From positions 62,001-126,000 of the forward strand of contig NZ_VFSU01000021.1 of assembly GCF_006385875.1 (NCBI RefSeq): a stretch of DNA of 64,000 nucleotides, given 5' to 3'. Both the position numbers and the translations under genes were made by a program. Position 1 is the first letter of the stretch. Each line of letters begins with the position of its first letter. Below the pieces are notes generated by a model that did no database searches, was not told the DNA's origin, and saw only the letters and a program-made list of their open reading frames with translations. Of this stretch, positions 8,475-17,742 are shown piece after piece. Source of the DNA: Sandaracinobacter neustonicus (GTDB taxonomy: Bacteria > Pseudomonadota > Alphaproteobacteria > Sphingomonadales > Sphingomonadaceae).

Positions 8475-10973
8475 ATGGATGCCGTCACCCCAGAGGCTGA
8501 CGCCCCCGTTCCCGGCCTGTTTGCCAAGGCCCGGGCGATGGTGGGGCGGGTGCCCCGGAAAGCCCTGATCGCTCTTGGTGTGTTGTTCGCGCTGGGGGTG
8601 GCAGGGCTGTTGCTGTTGTGGCTGCTGGTGGGGCGTGGGCTGCCGGATGCGGCCAGCCTTGCCAATTATCAGGCGCCGTTGCCCACCACCCTGCGCAGCA
8701 CCGATGGCGCGCCGTTCCACAGTTTCACGCGGGAGAGGCGGGTTTATCTGCCTTATTCCGAGATTCCGCCCGCCGTGGTGCATGCGGTGATCTCGGCGGA
8801 GGATAAAACTTTCTTCAGCCACTCCGGTCTCGATTACGCCGGGATCCTGACTGCGGTGATCACCAACATCGAGTCACTGGCGAGTGACAAGCGCCCGGTG
8901 GGGGCCTCCACCATCACCCAGCAGCTGGCGAAGAACCTGCTGCTCACCAACGAAGTCACCATCGGCCGCAAGCTGCGTGAGGCGATTCTGGCCAAGCGGA
9001 TCGAAAGCCAGTTCACCAAGGAGCAGATCCTTGAGCTGTATCTGAACGAAGTGTTTCTCGGCCGGAATGCCTATGGGGTGGAAGCAGCCTCGCAAAGCTG
9101 GTTCGGCAAGCCGGCGGCCGAACTTCGGCCCGAGGAAGCGGCGTTTCTGGCCGGGCTGCTGAAGGCCCCGTCCAACTATAACCCGCGCACCAACTACCAG
9201 CGCGCGCTGGAGCGGCGGAATTATGTGCTGGGCGAGATGGCCAACAACGGCTTTATCTCCCAGCAGCAGGCGGTGGTGCTGAAGGCGTCGCCCATCGTCA
9301 CCACCACAGGCGGGGTGGCGAACCGGCAGTCTGCCATTGGCGGCTATTTCATCGAGGAAGTCCGCCGCCAGCTGATCGACAAGTTCGGCGAGGATGCCGA
9401 ATCCGGGCCGAACAGCGTCTATGCGGGCGGGCTCTGGGTGCGCACCACCATCGATCCGGTGATTCAGGCGGCTGCCGAAAAGGCGCTTCGCAGCGGCCTG
9501 CTGCGCTATGATGCCGGGCGCGGCTGGCGCGGGCCTGCCGCCAGCATCGATCCGGGCGAGGGCTGGGAAAACCGCCTGCGCGCCGCGCCGGTGGGCGCGG
9601 GCGTGCCGGAATGGAAGATCGCTGTGGTGCTGGGCAAGGATGGCGCTGGCATGACGCTGGGCTTTGCCGATGGCTCCAAGGGTCGGCTGGCCAACGGCGA
9701 CGCGATGCGGGCGCGCAACGGTGCGCCCGCATGGCAGCAATTGAAGGCAGGGGATGTGATCCCCGTCGCGCAGATTGCGGGCAGCAGCTATGGCTTGCGG
9801 CAGATTCCCGAAGTGTCCGGCGCGATGGTGGTGCAGGATCCGCAGACCGGCCGGGTGCTGGCGATGGTGGGCGGCTTCGACGTGAAGGGCTCCAGCTTCA
9901 ACCGGGCGACGCAGGCGATGCGGCAGCCGGGGTCCAGCTTCAAGCCGTTCGTCTATGCGGCGGGGCTGGACAATGGGATGACGCCCGCCTCCATCGTCTC
10001 TGATGCGCCCTATTGCGTCTATCAGTCGCGCAGCCTTGGCACCAAATGCTTCCGCAACTTCTCCGGCGGCTATGCCGGGGCGCAGACGATGCGCTGGGGG
10101 CTGGAGCAATCCCGCAACCTGATGACGATCCGCATCGCCTATAACAGCGGTATGGACAATGTGGTGAAGCTGGCGAAGGATCTGGGCATCGGCGATTACC
10201 AGCCGGTGCTGGCAATTGCGCTGGGCGCGGGCGAAACCACGCCGATGCGACTGGTGAACGCCTATTCCATGCTGTTGAACAACGGCAAGGCGGTGGAGCC
10301 GGTGCTGTTCGATCTGGTGCAGGATAGAAACGGTAAGGTGCTTTATCGCGCCGATCCAAGGCCGTGCGAGAATTGCAATGCCGCCAACTGGCAGGGGCAG
10401 GCCATGCCCCGCCCGCGCGACACCCGGCGGCAGGTGATGGACGCCCGCACCGCCTATCAGACGACGCACATGATGGAGGGCGTGGTGCAGCGCGGCACGG
10501 CGGCCGTGCTTCGCTCTCTGGATGTGCCCATCGCCGGGAAAACCGGCACTACCACCGGGCCGAAGGATGTCTGGTTCGTGGGCGGCACGCCGACGATCGT
10601 GGCGGGCCTCTATATCGGCCATGACAAGCCCCGGAATCTGGGCGGGCTGCAGGGCGGCACCTTCGCCGCGCCGATCTGGAAGCAATTCTATACAGAGGCG
10701 TTCAAGGACAATCCGCAGGAGCCCATGCCCTTCCTCGCCCCGGCAGGTGTGCGCATGGTGCGGATCGACCGCCGCTCCGGCCGCCGCGTCTATGGCGCAT
10801 GGCCGTCCGCCGATCCGAAATCGGCGGTGATCTGGGAAGCCTTCAAGGCCGAGAGCGAACCGCGCCGCATCTATCGCACCGCCGATGATCTGAAGGCGCT
10901 GCAACCCGCCACCCCCAAGGCAAGGGTGAAATCCGACAGCGACTTCCTGCGCCAGCAGGGCGGCATCTATTGA
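8475..10973 (+). CDS. Class A penicillin-binding protein (transglycosylase/transpeptidase)
   Basis: A bifunctional peptidoglycan synthase anchored in the inner membrane. After a short cytoplasmic tail, a membrane anchor spans roughly residues 34-53 (ALGVLFALGVAGLLLLWLLV). The GT51 domain follows with the catalytic Glu109 in SAEDKTFFSHSGLD and the GASTITQQLAKN motif. The transpeptidase domain has SSFK (nucleophile Ser487, Lys490), the SRN motif and KTG at 689-691. An OB-like insert (residues ~340-440) marks the PBP1a subgroup. The 832-residue length is typical. The stop overlaps the TTG start of the next gene. mrcA/ponA would be the usual name, but I leave it open between the 1a and 1c branches. 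Confidence 0.93.
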   Translation: MDAVTPEADAPVPGLFAKARAMVGRVPRKALIALGVLFALGVAGLLLLWLLVGRGLPDAASLANYQAPLPTTLRSTDGAPFHSFTRERRVYLPYSEIPPAVVHAVISAEDKTFFSHSGLDYAGILTAVITNIESLASDKRPVGASTITQQLAKNLLLTNEVTIGRKLREAILAKRIESQFTKEQILELYLNEVFLGRNAYGVEAASQSWFGKPAAELRPEEAAFLAGLLKAPSNYNPRTNYQRALERRNYVLGEMANNGFISQQQAVVLKASPIVTTTGGVANRQSAIGGYFIEEVRRQLIDKFGEDAESGPNSVYAGGLWVRTTIDPVIQAAAEKALRSGLLRYDAGRGWRGPAASIDPGEGWENRLRAAPVGAGVPEWKIAVVLGKDGAGMTLGFADGSKGRLANGDAMRARNGAPAWQQLKAGDVIPVAQIAGSSYGLRQIPEVSGAMVVQDPQTGRVLAMVGGFDVKGSSFNRATQAMRQPGSSFKPFVYAAGLDNGMTPASIVSDAPYCVYQSRSLGTKCFRNFSGGYAGAQTMRWGLEQSRNLMTIRIAYNSGMDNVVKLAKDLGIGDYQPVLAIALGAGETTPMRLVNAYSMLLNNGKAVEPVLFDLVQDRNGKVLYRADPRPCENCNAANWQGQAMPRPRDTRRQVMDARTAYQTTHMMEGVVQRGTAAVLRSLDVPIAGKTGTTTGPKDVWFVGGTPTIVAGLYIGHDKPRNLGGLQGGTFAAPIWKQFYTEAFKDNPQEPMPFLAPAGVRMVRIDRRSGRRVYGAWPSADPKSAVIWEAFKAESEPRRIYRTADDLKALQPATPKARVKSDSDFLRQQGGIY

Positions 10974-12325
10974 GCACGGACGACCGCGCCTTCCTCGGCC
11001 ACCCCAAGGGGCTGGGCTATCTCTCGTTCACCGAGGCGTTCGAGCGCTTTTCCTATTATGGGATGCAGGCGCTGCTCGTGCTCTACATGGTGAAATATCT
11101 GCTGCTGCCCGGCAATTTCGAGCGGGTGTGGCTGCTGAAGCCGCTGCAATCGCTGTTGGGCGGGCTGGAAGGCCAGCCGCTGGCGAGCGCCATCTTCGGG
11201 CTTTACGCCAGCCTCGTCTATCTCACGCCGATTGCAGGTGGGATGATCGCAGACCGCTGGCTGGGCAAGCGGCTGACGGTGCTGGCGGGTGCGATCACAA
11301 TGGCGGTCGGCCATTTTCTGATGGCGTTCGAACCGGCCTTTCTGCTGGCGCAGCTGTGCCTGATCGTGGGCACCGGGCTGTTCAAAGGCAATATCGCCAG
11401 CCAGGTGGGGGCGCTCTATGGACCGGAGGACAACCGCCGGGCGGACGCGTTCCAGATCTTCTATCTGGGCATCAACGCAGGCGTGATCGCCGCGCCGCTG
11501 ATCGTGGGCACGCTGGGGGAAACCAAGGGCTGGCACTGGGGCTTTGGCGCGGCGGGCATCGGCATGGTGATCGGGCTGGCCATCTATGTGGCCGGGCAAA
11601 AGTATCTCGGCCCGGAACCGGCGCGGGTGAAGGGCGCGGCGCGGCCGAAGCTGACGCCCACGGAATGGCGGCAGACGCTGGGGCTGCTGATGCTGATCCC
11701 GGTGCTGGCGATTGCGGTGGTGCCCAACCAGCAGATTTTCAACGCCTATCTGCTGTGGGGCGATGGCGCCTTCGATCTGCAGTTCCGGGGCACGCAACTG
11801 CCCACCACATGGCTGATCACGCTGGACGCCATCGTCTCCGTCTCGTTTCTGGCCGGGGTGGCGCTGTTCTGGCGCTGGTGGGCCATCAACCACAAAGAGC
11901 CGGACGAAGTTGGCAAGCTGCTGATCGGCAGCCTGTTCAGCTTCGCAGGGATGATGGCGCTGGTGGCCGCCGCCGTGCAGGGCGAAAGCGGGAAGATCGG
12001 GCTGGCGCTGCCGGTGCTGTTCCATGTGCTGAACTCCATCGGCTTTGCGCATATGATGCCCGTATCGCTGGCGCTGTTCGCGCGGCGCGCACCCGCCAGC
12101 CTGAATTCCACGGTGATCGGGCTTTATTATCTGTGCCTTGTGGGCGGCAACGCGCTGGTCGGCTGGATCGGCGGCCTGTTCTCCACCATGTCGCCCGTCT
12201 CCTTCTGGCTGATGCACGCGGGCTTTGCCGTGGTGGGCGGCGTGGGCTTCCTCTTGTTCCGCCTGCTGGTGTGGAACCGCGGCGGCGCAGGAAAAGGCTT
12301 GCCCGAAGCCATCCCTGCCCCCTAA
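10970..12325 (+). CDS. POT-family proton-coupled oligopeptide transporter
   Basis: A major-facilitator inner-membrane protein that imports di- and tripeptides with protons. The N-terminal signature FTEAFERFSYYGMQALLVLYM includes the ExxER proton-coupling motif of the family. A second family stretch, IFYLGINAGVIAAPLIVGTLGE, is also clear. About 12 hydrophobic segments are spread over 451 residues. The start is taken as TTG at 10970, overlapping the upstream TGA by four bases, because no later in-frame ATG would preserve the signature. The coupling to a cell-wall synthase gene hints at recycling of wall peptides, which is only inference. Confidence 0.9.
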   Translation: MSTDDRAFLGHPKGLGYLSFTEAFERFSYYGMQALLVLYMVKYLLLPGNFERVWLLKPLQSLLGGLEGQPLASAIFGLYASLVYLTPIAGGMIADRWLGKRLTVLAGAITMAVGHFLMAFEPAFLLAQLCLIVGTGLFKGNIASQVGALYGPEDNRRADAFQIFYLGINAGVIAAPLIVGTLGETKGWHWGFGAAGIGMVIGLAIYVAGQKYLGPEPARVKGAARPKLTPTEWRQTLGLLMLIPVLAIAVVPNQQIFNAYLLWGDGAFDLQFRGTQLPTTWLITLDAIVSVSFLAGVALFWRWWAINHKEPDEVGKLLIGSLFSFAGMMALVAAAVQGESGKIGLALPVLFHVLNSIGFAHMMPVSLALFARRAPASLNSTVIGLYYLCLVGGNALVGWIGGLFSTMSPVSFWLMHAGFAVVGGVGFLLFRLLVWNRGGAGKGLPEAIPAP

Positions 12326-12337
12326 ACGCCCCCCATC

Positions 12338-13466
12338 ATGCGTGCAGAAGCCCAGAATTACGTCGACAAAATCGAGCAGGCGCTTGCCCTGCTGAGGAGG
12401 TTTCTTTGACTGGGATCGCGCCCTTCAGAAACTCGATCAGCTAAACCACCGCGCAGAGGATCCCACGCTGTGGAACGATCCCCGCGCCGCGCAGGAATTG
12501 ATGCGCGAACGCCGCAAGCTGGATGAAGCGATCACCGCCACGAAGAAGATCGAATCGGAACTGCGGGGAACCGTGGAGCTGATCGAGCTTGCCGAAATGG
12601 AAGGCGATGAGGCTCTGGCGGACGAAGGGGTGAAAGCCCTGTCAGAGCTCGCCGAGAAGGCCGAGCATGACAAGGTGGAGGCGCTGCTCTCCGGAGAGGC
12701 GGACGGCCTGTCTGCCTTCATCGAAATCAACTCCGGCGCGGGCGGCACCGAAAGCCAGGACTGGGCCGAGATGTTGCAGCGCATGTATATGCGCTGGGGC
12801 GAGCGGCGCGGCTTCAAGGTGGAGCTGATCGACTATAACGCGGGCGAACAGGCCGGGATCAAATCCGCCACCATGCTGCTGAAAGGCGAAGGCGCGTTCG
12901 GCTGGGCCAAGACGGAATCGGGCGTGCACAGGCTCGTGCGGATCAGCCCCTATGATTCCTCGGCGCGGCGGCACACCAGCTTCTCCAGCGTCTGGGTCTA
13001 TCCCGAAATCGACGATTCGATCGAGATCGAGATCAAGGAATCCGATTGCCGGATCGACACCTACCGGGCCTCCGGCGCGGGCGGGCAGCATATCAACACC
13101 ACCGATTCGGCGGTGCGGATCACCCACCTGCCCAGCGGCATCGTGGTGGCCTGCCAGACGGAGCGGTCGCAGCACAAGAACCGTGCCACCGCGTGGAAGA
13201 TGCTGCGCGCGCGCCTCTACGAAGCCGAACTGCAACGCCGCGAGGCGGAAGCGAACGCGGTGAACGCCACCAAGTCCGACATCGGCTGGGGCCACCAGAT
13301 TCGCTCCTACGTGCTGCAACCCTATCAGCTGGTGAAAGACCTGCGCACCGGGGTGACGAGCACCTCCCCCGGAGACGTGCTGGACGGCGCGCTGGACCCG
13401 TTCATGGCCGCCGCGCTGAGCCAGCGGGTTACGGGGGAAAAGGCTGACGTCGAAGATGTCGATTAA
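12338..13466 (+). CDS. prfB: Peptide chain release factor 2, with programmed +1 frameshift
   Basis: RF2 recognises UGA and UAA stops and triggers peptide release. The reading frame is split: codons 1-23 run from 12338 to an in-frame TGA at 12407-12409, and the rest continues in the +1 frame from 12408, giving about 375 residues. The shift site AGGAGGTTTCTTTGAC has the internal Shine-Dalgarno-like AGGAGG and the slippery CTT-TGA-C of classical prfB autoregulation. The GGQ loop ([19 protein letters not shown]) and the stop-recognition loop, here SPYDS where E. coli has SPFDS, are intact. An ORF caller that ignores the shift would start at 12498 and lose about 53 residues. The gene begins 12 bases after the POT transporter stop. 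Confidence 0.96.
12389..12410 (+). promoter_or_regulatory. prfB programmed +1 frameshift site
   Basis: The Shine-Dalgarno-like AGGAGG (12395-12400) lies three bases before CTT-TGA-C (12404-12410). When RF2 is scarce the ribosome slips forward one base at the TGA and completes RF2; when it is plentiful, translation ends. This is the known autoregulatory mechanism, seen here directly in the sequence. Confidence 0.95.
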
Positions 13467-13496
13467 GGGCGCTGGCGGTTTTTTTGCCTCCGGCGG

Positions 13497-13690
13497 GCAG
13501 GGAAATGATTTCCCTGCACCCTCTAAATTGGCGTTGTGCTCTCGCCCCACACACGCGCGCGTGGCGGAGTTTGATTGCCTGCGGCGCTGGGGCTTGCTCG
13601 CGCCGCAGGCAATAACCTCCTCTCTCAGCCCGACCTCCGATTGGGAACCCAATATCGAGGGTGCAGGGAAATCATTTCCCTACCAGGGGA
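13497..13690. repeat. Intergenic mosaic repeat, copy D (minimal form)
   Basis: This 263-base gap between prfB and scpB contains two copies of the GCAGGGAAAT hairpin in opposite orientation (13497-13517, and 13662-13682 with one end base changed). Between them is the shortest MITE-like unit in the window. A GGGGGCGGCGCCCCC hairpin lies near 13696-13710, just before scpB. Confidence 0.85.
13574..13613. mobile_element. Minimal MITE-like unit, copy D (40 bp)
   Basis: ATTGCCTGCGGCGC and its inverse GCGCCGCAGGCAAT are separated by only about a dozen bases, so the two ends form a nearly continuous hairpin. It shows that the ends alone can be maintained, or that this is a deletion derivative. Confidence 0.6.
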
Positions 13691-13729
13691 GTTTGAGGGG
13701 GCGGCGCCCCCTCAATTCAGGTCGCCCCA

Positions 13730-14314
13730 ATGCCCGCTGACAACTACGCCCGCCGGGTGGAGGCAGTCCTCTTCGCCGCCGCCGAACCGCTGACGCCTGC
13801 CGACATCCGCACCTATGCGGGCGAGGGCGATCTGGGCGCGGCGCTGGAAAGCCTGACGGCCGATTATGCGCCGCGCGGTGTGAATCTGGTGCAGCGCGGC
13901 GGTCGCTGGCTGTTCCAGACCGCGCCGGATTGCGCCACCGTGCTGGAGCGTGCGCGCGAGGTGCCGCGCAAGCTGGGCCGCGCCGCGCAGGAGGCGCTTG
14001 CGATCATCGCCTATCATGAGCCGGTCACCCGTGCCGAGATCGAGGAAATCCGTGGGGTGCAGACGGCGCGTGGCACGCTGGACACGCTGATGGAGGCGGG
14101 CTTTATCCGCCCCGCCGGCCGCCGCGAAACGCCGGGGCGGCCGATGCAATATGCGACCACGCCCGCCTTCCTCGCGCATTTCGGGCTGGAAACGCGGCGC
14201 GATCTGCCCGGCCTCGCCGAACTGAAGGCCGCCGGGCTGCTGGAACCGCTGCCCGATCCGGCGGAGGACGAAGATGAGGCCGCCGCACTGGCATCCGACG
14301 CATCAAGCGACTAG
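13730..14314 (+). CDS. scpB: Segregation and condensation protein B
   Basis: ScpB is the winged-helix kleisin partner of the SMC-ScpAB condensin complex that compacts and segregates the chromosome. The family's RRVEAVLFAAAEPLTPADIR N-terminus and the central EALAIIAYHEPVTRAEIEEIRGV, with TLDTLMEAGFIRPAGRRETPGRP, are clear. An acidic tail (DPAEDEDEAAALASDASSD) ends the 194-residue protein. In most relatives scpA lies immediately upstream; here prfB and a repeat block occupy that position, so scpA must lie elsewhere. Downstream the tat genes follow after 46 bases in the usual alphaproteobacterial order. Confidence 0.93.
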   Translation: MPADNYARRVEAVLFAAAEPLTPADIRTYAGEGDLGAALESLTADYAPRGVNLVQRGGRWLFQTAPDCATVLERAREVPRKLGRAAQEALAIIAYHEPVTRAEIEEIRGVQTARGTLDTLMEAGFIRPAGRRETPGRPMQYATTPAFLAHFGLETRRDLPGLAELKAAGLLEPLPDPAEDEDEAAALASDASSD

Positions 14315-14360
14315 ATAGGCAATTCCGCGCCTGCGCGCGCGACACCGGGAGTTTGAAACC

Positions 14361-14588
14361 ATGGGTAGCATGAGCATCTGGCACTGGGTCATCGTGGCCA
14401 TCGTCGTCATGCTCCTCTTCGGCAAGGGCCGCATCTCTGAGATGATGGGAGACCTGGCGAAGGGCATCAAGAGCTTCAAGAAGGGGCTGGCGGAGGAAGA
14501 AAACGCCATCAACGCCCCGCCGCCTGCGCAGGTGACGCAGAATCCGGCACCGCAGCCCACCACCGTTCAGGATCAGGCGCCCCGCTGA
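14361..14588 (+). CDS. tatA: Sec-independent translocase subunit TatA
   Basis: A 75-residue inner-membrane protein that oligomerises into the twin-arginine translocation pore for folded proteins. It has the single N-terminal transmembrane helix ([15 protein letters not shown]), the [23 protein letters not shown] amphipathic helix and a flexible Pro/Gln-rich tail. The first gene of a tight tatA-tatB-tatC cluster. Confidence 0.95.
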   Translation: MGSMSIWHWVIVAIVVMLLFGKGRISEMMGDLAKGIKSFKKGLAEEENAINAPPPAQVTQNPAPQPTTVQDQAPR

Positions 14589-14609
14589 GGCGCCTGACCG
14601 GACCCATCC

Positions 14610-14948
14610 ATGTTCGAGATCGGCGGAACCGAGCTGCTGTTGATCGCGGTCGTCGCGTTGATCGTGATCGGCCCGAAAGACCTGCCCAACGCGCTGCGCG
14701 TGGTGGGCCGCTACACCGGCAAGGCCCGCGCCATGACGCGCCACCTCCGCTCCGGCTTCGACGAGATGATGCGGCAGGCCGAGCTGGAGGAAATGGAAAA
14801 GCAATGGGCGGAGCATAACCGCAAGATCATGGCGGAAACGCCGACCATGCCGGATTACCAGCCCGCCCAGAGTCCGGCGGAAACGCCTGCGCCCGAAGCG
14901 CCCGCCGCCGAAGATTCCACCCCGCAAGACCAGCAGCCGCTGCCATGA
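14610..14948 (+). CDS. tatB: Sec-independent translocase subunit TatB
   Basis: TatB with TatC forms the receptor for twin-arginine signal peptides. The N-terminus MFEIGGTELLLIAVVALIVIGPKDLPNALR has the membrane helix with its conserved Glu and the GPKDLP hinge. An amphipathic helix follows, and the tail is rich in Pro, Ala and Glu. The last four bases overlap the tatC start (ATGA). Confidence 0.95.
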   Translation: MFEIGGTELLLIAVVALIVIGPKDLPNALRVVGRYTGKARAMTRHLRSGFDEMMRQAELEEMEKQWAEHNRKIMAETPTMPDYQPAQSPAETPAPEAPAAEDSTPQDQQPLP

Positions 14949-15733
14949 TCCCCGACATCGACGACAGCAAGGCCCCGCTGATCGATCATCTGATCGAGCT
15001 GCGCACGCGCCTGCTCTGGTCCGTCGGCGCGATCCTGATCGCCTTTTTCATCTGCTTCGCCTTCGCGGAACAGATTTTCGCCCTGCTGGTGCGCCCGCTC
15101 GCCGCCGCCGGGCAGGATCGGGTGATCTTCACGCAGGTGTTCGAAGCCTTTTTCGTGAAGGTGCGCGTGGCCTTTTTCGGCGCGCTGATGCTGAGCTTCC
15201 CCGTGGTCGCCACGCAGATGTGGCGCTTTGTGGCACCGGGGCTGTACCGGCAGGAAAAGACGGCGCTGCTGCCGTTTCTGGCCGCCACCCCCTTCCTGTT
15301 CGTGGCCGGGGCGAGCTTCGCCTATTTCGTCGCCATCCCCACCGCGCTGAAGTTCCTGCTGGGCTTTCAGGGCGATCTGGGCAACAGCGGCGTCAGTCAG
15401 GAGGCGCTGCCCTCCGTCGGACAATATCTCAGCTTTATCATGCAGTTCCTGTTCGCCTTCGGGGTGGCCTTCCTGCTGCCGGTGCTGCTGGTGCTGCTGA
15501 ACCGCGCAGGCATCGTTTCCCGCGAGCAGCTGGTGGCGTTCCGCCGCTATTTCATCGTCGTCGCCGTGGTGATCGGGGCCATCTTCACCCCGCCGGATGT
15601 GGTGTCGCAGCTGCTCCTCGCGGTGCCGCTGGTGCTGCTCTATGAAATCAGCTTGATCACCATCCGCTTCACCGAACGCCGCAAAGCCAGCGACGAAACA
15701 TTGCCCGCCACGCAGGACAAGCCCGCCGAATGA
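14945..15733 (+). CDS. tatC: Sec-independent translocase subunit TatC
   Basis: The polytopic receptor of the Tat system, with about six membrane helices over 262 residues. The N-terminal DSKAPLIDHLIELRTRLLWS contains the conserved HLxELRxRL motif that contacts the twin-arginine signal, and the FxxFxVRVAFFGALMLSFPVVATQMWRFVAPGLY block is typical. Its stop overlaps the start of gabD by four bases, so the dehydrogenase may be co-translated with the tat genes. Confidence 0.95.
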   Translation: MIPDIDDSKAPLIDHLIELRTRLLWSVGAILIAFFICFAFAEQIFALLVRPLAAAGQDRVIFTQVFEAFFVKVRVAFFGALMLSFPVVATQMWRFVAPGLYRQEKTALLPFLAATPFLFVAGASFAYFVAIPTALKFLLGFQGDLGNSGVSQEALPSVGQYLSFIMQFLFAFGVAFLLPVLLVLLNRAGIVSREQLVAFRRYFIVVAVVIGAIFTPPDVVSQLLLAVPLVLLYEISLITIRFTERRKASDETLPATQDKPAE

Positions 15734-17169
15734 ACCTCGCCCGTCCCGAACTGCTGCGCGGCGCAAACCTGATCGCAGGCCGCTGGATCGAGGGCGACGC
15801 GAACGGCATCGCCGTCACCAACCCGGCCACGGGCGAGACGCTGGCGCATGTGCCGAAACTGGGCCGCGCGGAAGCCGCCGAAGCCATCGCCGCCGCCGCT
15901 CAAGCTATGCCTGCGTGGGCCGCGCAGACGGCGAAAGCCCGCAGCATCATCCTGCGCCGCTGGTTCGACCTGATCATGACCAATCAGGAGGATCTGGCGA
16001 AGATCATGACAGCGGAACAGGGCAAGCCGCTGGCCGAAAGCCGGGGCGAAATCGCCTATGCCGCCAGCTTCATCGAATGGTTCGCCGAAGAAGGAAAGCG
16101 CGCCTATGGCGACGTGATCCCGCCGCACGCGGCCGACAAGCGCATCCTCGTGCTGAAGCAGCCGGTGGGCGTGGCGGCCGCAATCACGCCGTGGAATTTC
16201 CCCGCCGCGATGATCACCCGCAAGGCCGGTCCGGCGCTCGCCGCCGGCTGCCCGATGGTGGTGAAGCCGGCCAGCGCCACGCCGTTGTCCGCCGTCGCGC
16301 TCGCCATCCTCGCGGTGGAGGCCGGGCTGGATGCGCGCCTGCTCTCCGTCATCACCGGCAGCGCCTCGGCCATCGCCGCCGAATTCACCGCCAACGCCAC
16401 CGTGCGCAAGCTCAGCTTCACCGGCAGCACGGAAATCGGCAAGCAACTCTATGCCGCCGCCGCGCAGCATGTGCAGAAAATCAGCCTGGAACTGGGCGGC
16501 AACGCTCCCTTCATCGTGCTGGATGACGCCGATCTGGACGCCGCCGTGGAAGGGGCGATCCAGTCCAAGTTCCGCAACGCCGGGCAGACCTGCGTCTGCA
16601 GCAACCGCATTTATGCGCAGGCCGGAATCCACGACGCCTTCGTCGCCCGCCTCGCCGAACGGGTGAAACAGCTGAAAGTGGGCGACGGCGCGGCACCCGG
16701 CACCGACATCGGCCCGATGATCGACATGGCGGCAGTCGAGAAGACCGAGGAGCATATCGCCGACGCCGTGGCGAAAGGCGCAACCCTGCTGACAGGCGGC
16801 ACCCGCATGGGCGGCACCTTCCTTGCCCCCGCGCTGCTCTCGGGCGTCACCGCCGAAATGGCGGTCGCCCGTGAAGAAACCTTCGGCCCGCTCGCCCCGG
16901 TGTTCCGCTTCGAAACAGACGCAGACGCCATCGCCGCCGCCAACGCCACCGAATTCGGCCTCGCCGCCTATTTCTACGGCCAGAACCTCAGCCGCGTGTT
17001 CCGCCTCGCCGAAGCGCTGGATTACGGCATGGTGGGCATCAACACCGGCCTCATCAGCACCGAAGTCGCCCCCTTCGGCGGCGTGAAGGAATCGGGCGTG
17101 GGCCGCGAAGGCTCAAAATATGGGCTGGATGAGTATCTGGAGACGAAATATCTCTGCATCGGGGTTTGA
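15730..17169 (+). CDS. gabD: NAD(P)-dependent succinate-semialdehyde dehydrogenase
   Basis: An aldehyde dehydrogenase of 479 residues that oxidises succinate semialdehyde to succinate in the GABA shunt. Visible are the cofactor-binding AAITPWNFPAAMITRKAGPALAAGC, the general-base Glu in LELGGNAPFIVLDDADLD and the nucleophile Cys in FRNAGQTCVCSNRIY. The TCVC doublet after the active site and the GMVGINTGLISTEVAPFGGVKESG C-terminus are characteristic of the SSADH branch. It overlaps tatC by four bases. Related semialdehyde dehydrogenases (glutarate semialdehyde) cannot be fully excluded. Confidence 0.88.
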   Translation: MNLARPELLRGANLIAGRWIEGDANGIAVTNPATGETLAHVPKLGRAEAAEAIAAAAQAMPAWAAQTAKARSIILRRWFDLIMTNQEDLAKIMTAEQGKPLAESRGEIAYAASFIEWFAEEGKRAYGDVIPPHAADKRILVLKQPVGVAAAITPWNFPAAMITRKAGPALAAGCPMVVKPASATPLSAVALAILAVEAGLDARLLSVITGSASAIAAEFTANATVRKLSFTGSTEIGKQLYAAAAQHVQKISLELGGNAPFIVLDDADLDAAVEGAIQSKFRNAGQTCVCSNRIYAQAGIHDAFVARLAERVKQLKVGDGAAPGTDIGPMIDMAAVEKTEEHIADAVAKGATLLTGGTRMGGTFLAPALLSGVTAEMAVAREETFGPLAPVFRFETDADAIAAANATEFGLAAYFYGQNLSRVFRLAEALDYGMVGINTGLISTEVAPFGGVKESGVGREGSKYGLDEYLETKYLCIGV

Positions 17170-17234
17170 TGCTCCCGCCGCCGGATGGCGGCAAACGCGG
17201 GACTGTTGGCGGACGGCGGCTCGCATAGACTGAG

Positions 17235-17660
17235 GGGGCTCTGCCCCCTCAACCCCCGGCAGGAAGCCGTGCTCCCTGCACCCACATGAGTAGGTTAATC
17301 GTTGAGGTTGTGCTGGCGGGGGAGTGATTGCCTGCGGCGCTAGTTGGGGATTGTTCCACCCACGTCTTCACACGTCACCCCGGATCAAGTCCGGTGTGAC
17401 GGTTGTGGGGGTTGGGAGGGTGTTGGGTTTGTTCAGGGGCCTTCGACAAGCTCAGGCTGAGCGGGTTGAGAGGTTGGGGGGGCGGGGAGGTTGGTGGGTC
17501 ATACCTAGCGTTGCTCCCCCTCTCTCCAACGGGGGGAGAGAGAGTCTTCGTAGCACCGCAGGTATTTAAAGTGGATCGCCCGCACCGCGCTGGAATTCAG
17601 GCGCGACGCAAAGTTAGAGGGTACAGGGAAATCATTTCCCTGCCCGCCGGAGGCAAAACC
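17235..17660. repeat. Intergenic mosaic repeat, copy E
   Basis: The 573 bases between gabD and the peptidase gene contain no convincing gene. Modules present: a GGGGGCTCTGCCCCC hairpin (~17234-17249); a 21-nt hairpin at 17259-17279 with one mismatch (arm GCAGGAAGC); a MITE-like unit with one REP-like palindrome (CCCCGGATCAAGTCCGG near 17379) and the CTTCGACAAGCTCAGGCTGA module; and a 21-nt hairpin at 17622-17642 with one end base changed. The right half shows more base changes than copies A, H and I. Confidence 0.85.
17327..17566. mobile_element. MITE-like unit, copy E (240 bp, decayed right end)
   Basis: The left end is the exact ATTGCCTGCGGCGCT; the right end reads AGCACCGCAGGTATT, with two or three substitutions. 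The interior has a single REP-like palindrome instead of the usual pair. Confidence 0.5.
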
Positions 17661-17742
17661 CCCGGGGGGGCCGCGGTCCAACGCCAGAGCGCTGCGACTT
17701 CACGCTTGCCCCCCGCCGCACCCAGCCGCTAGCGTTCGGGCC

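Noticed and set aside
8874-10904. A 676-residue minus-strand frame opposite the penicillin-binding protein gene
   Set aside because: Histidine/Arg-rich low-information translation, entirely inside a confidently coded gene.
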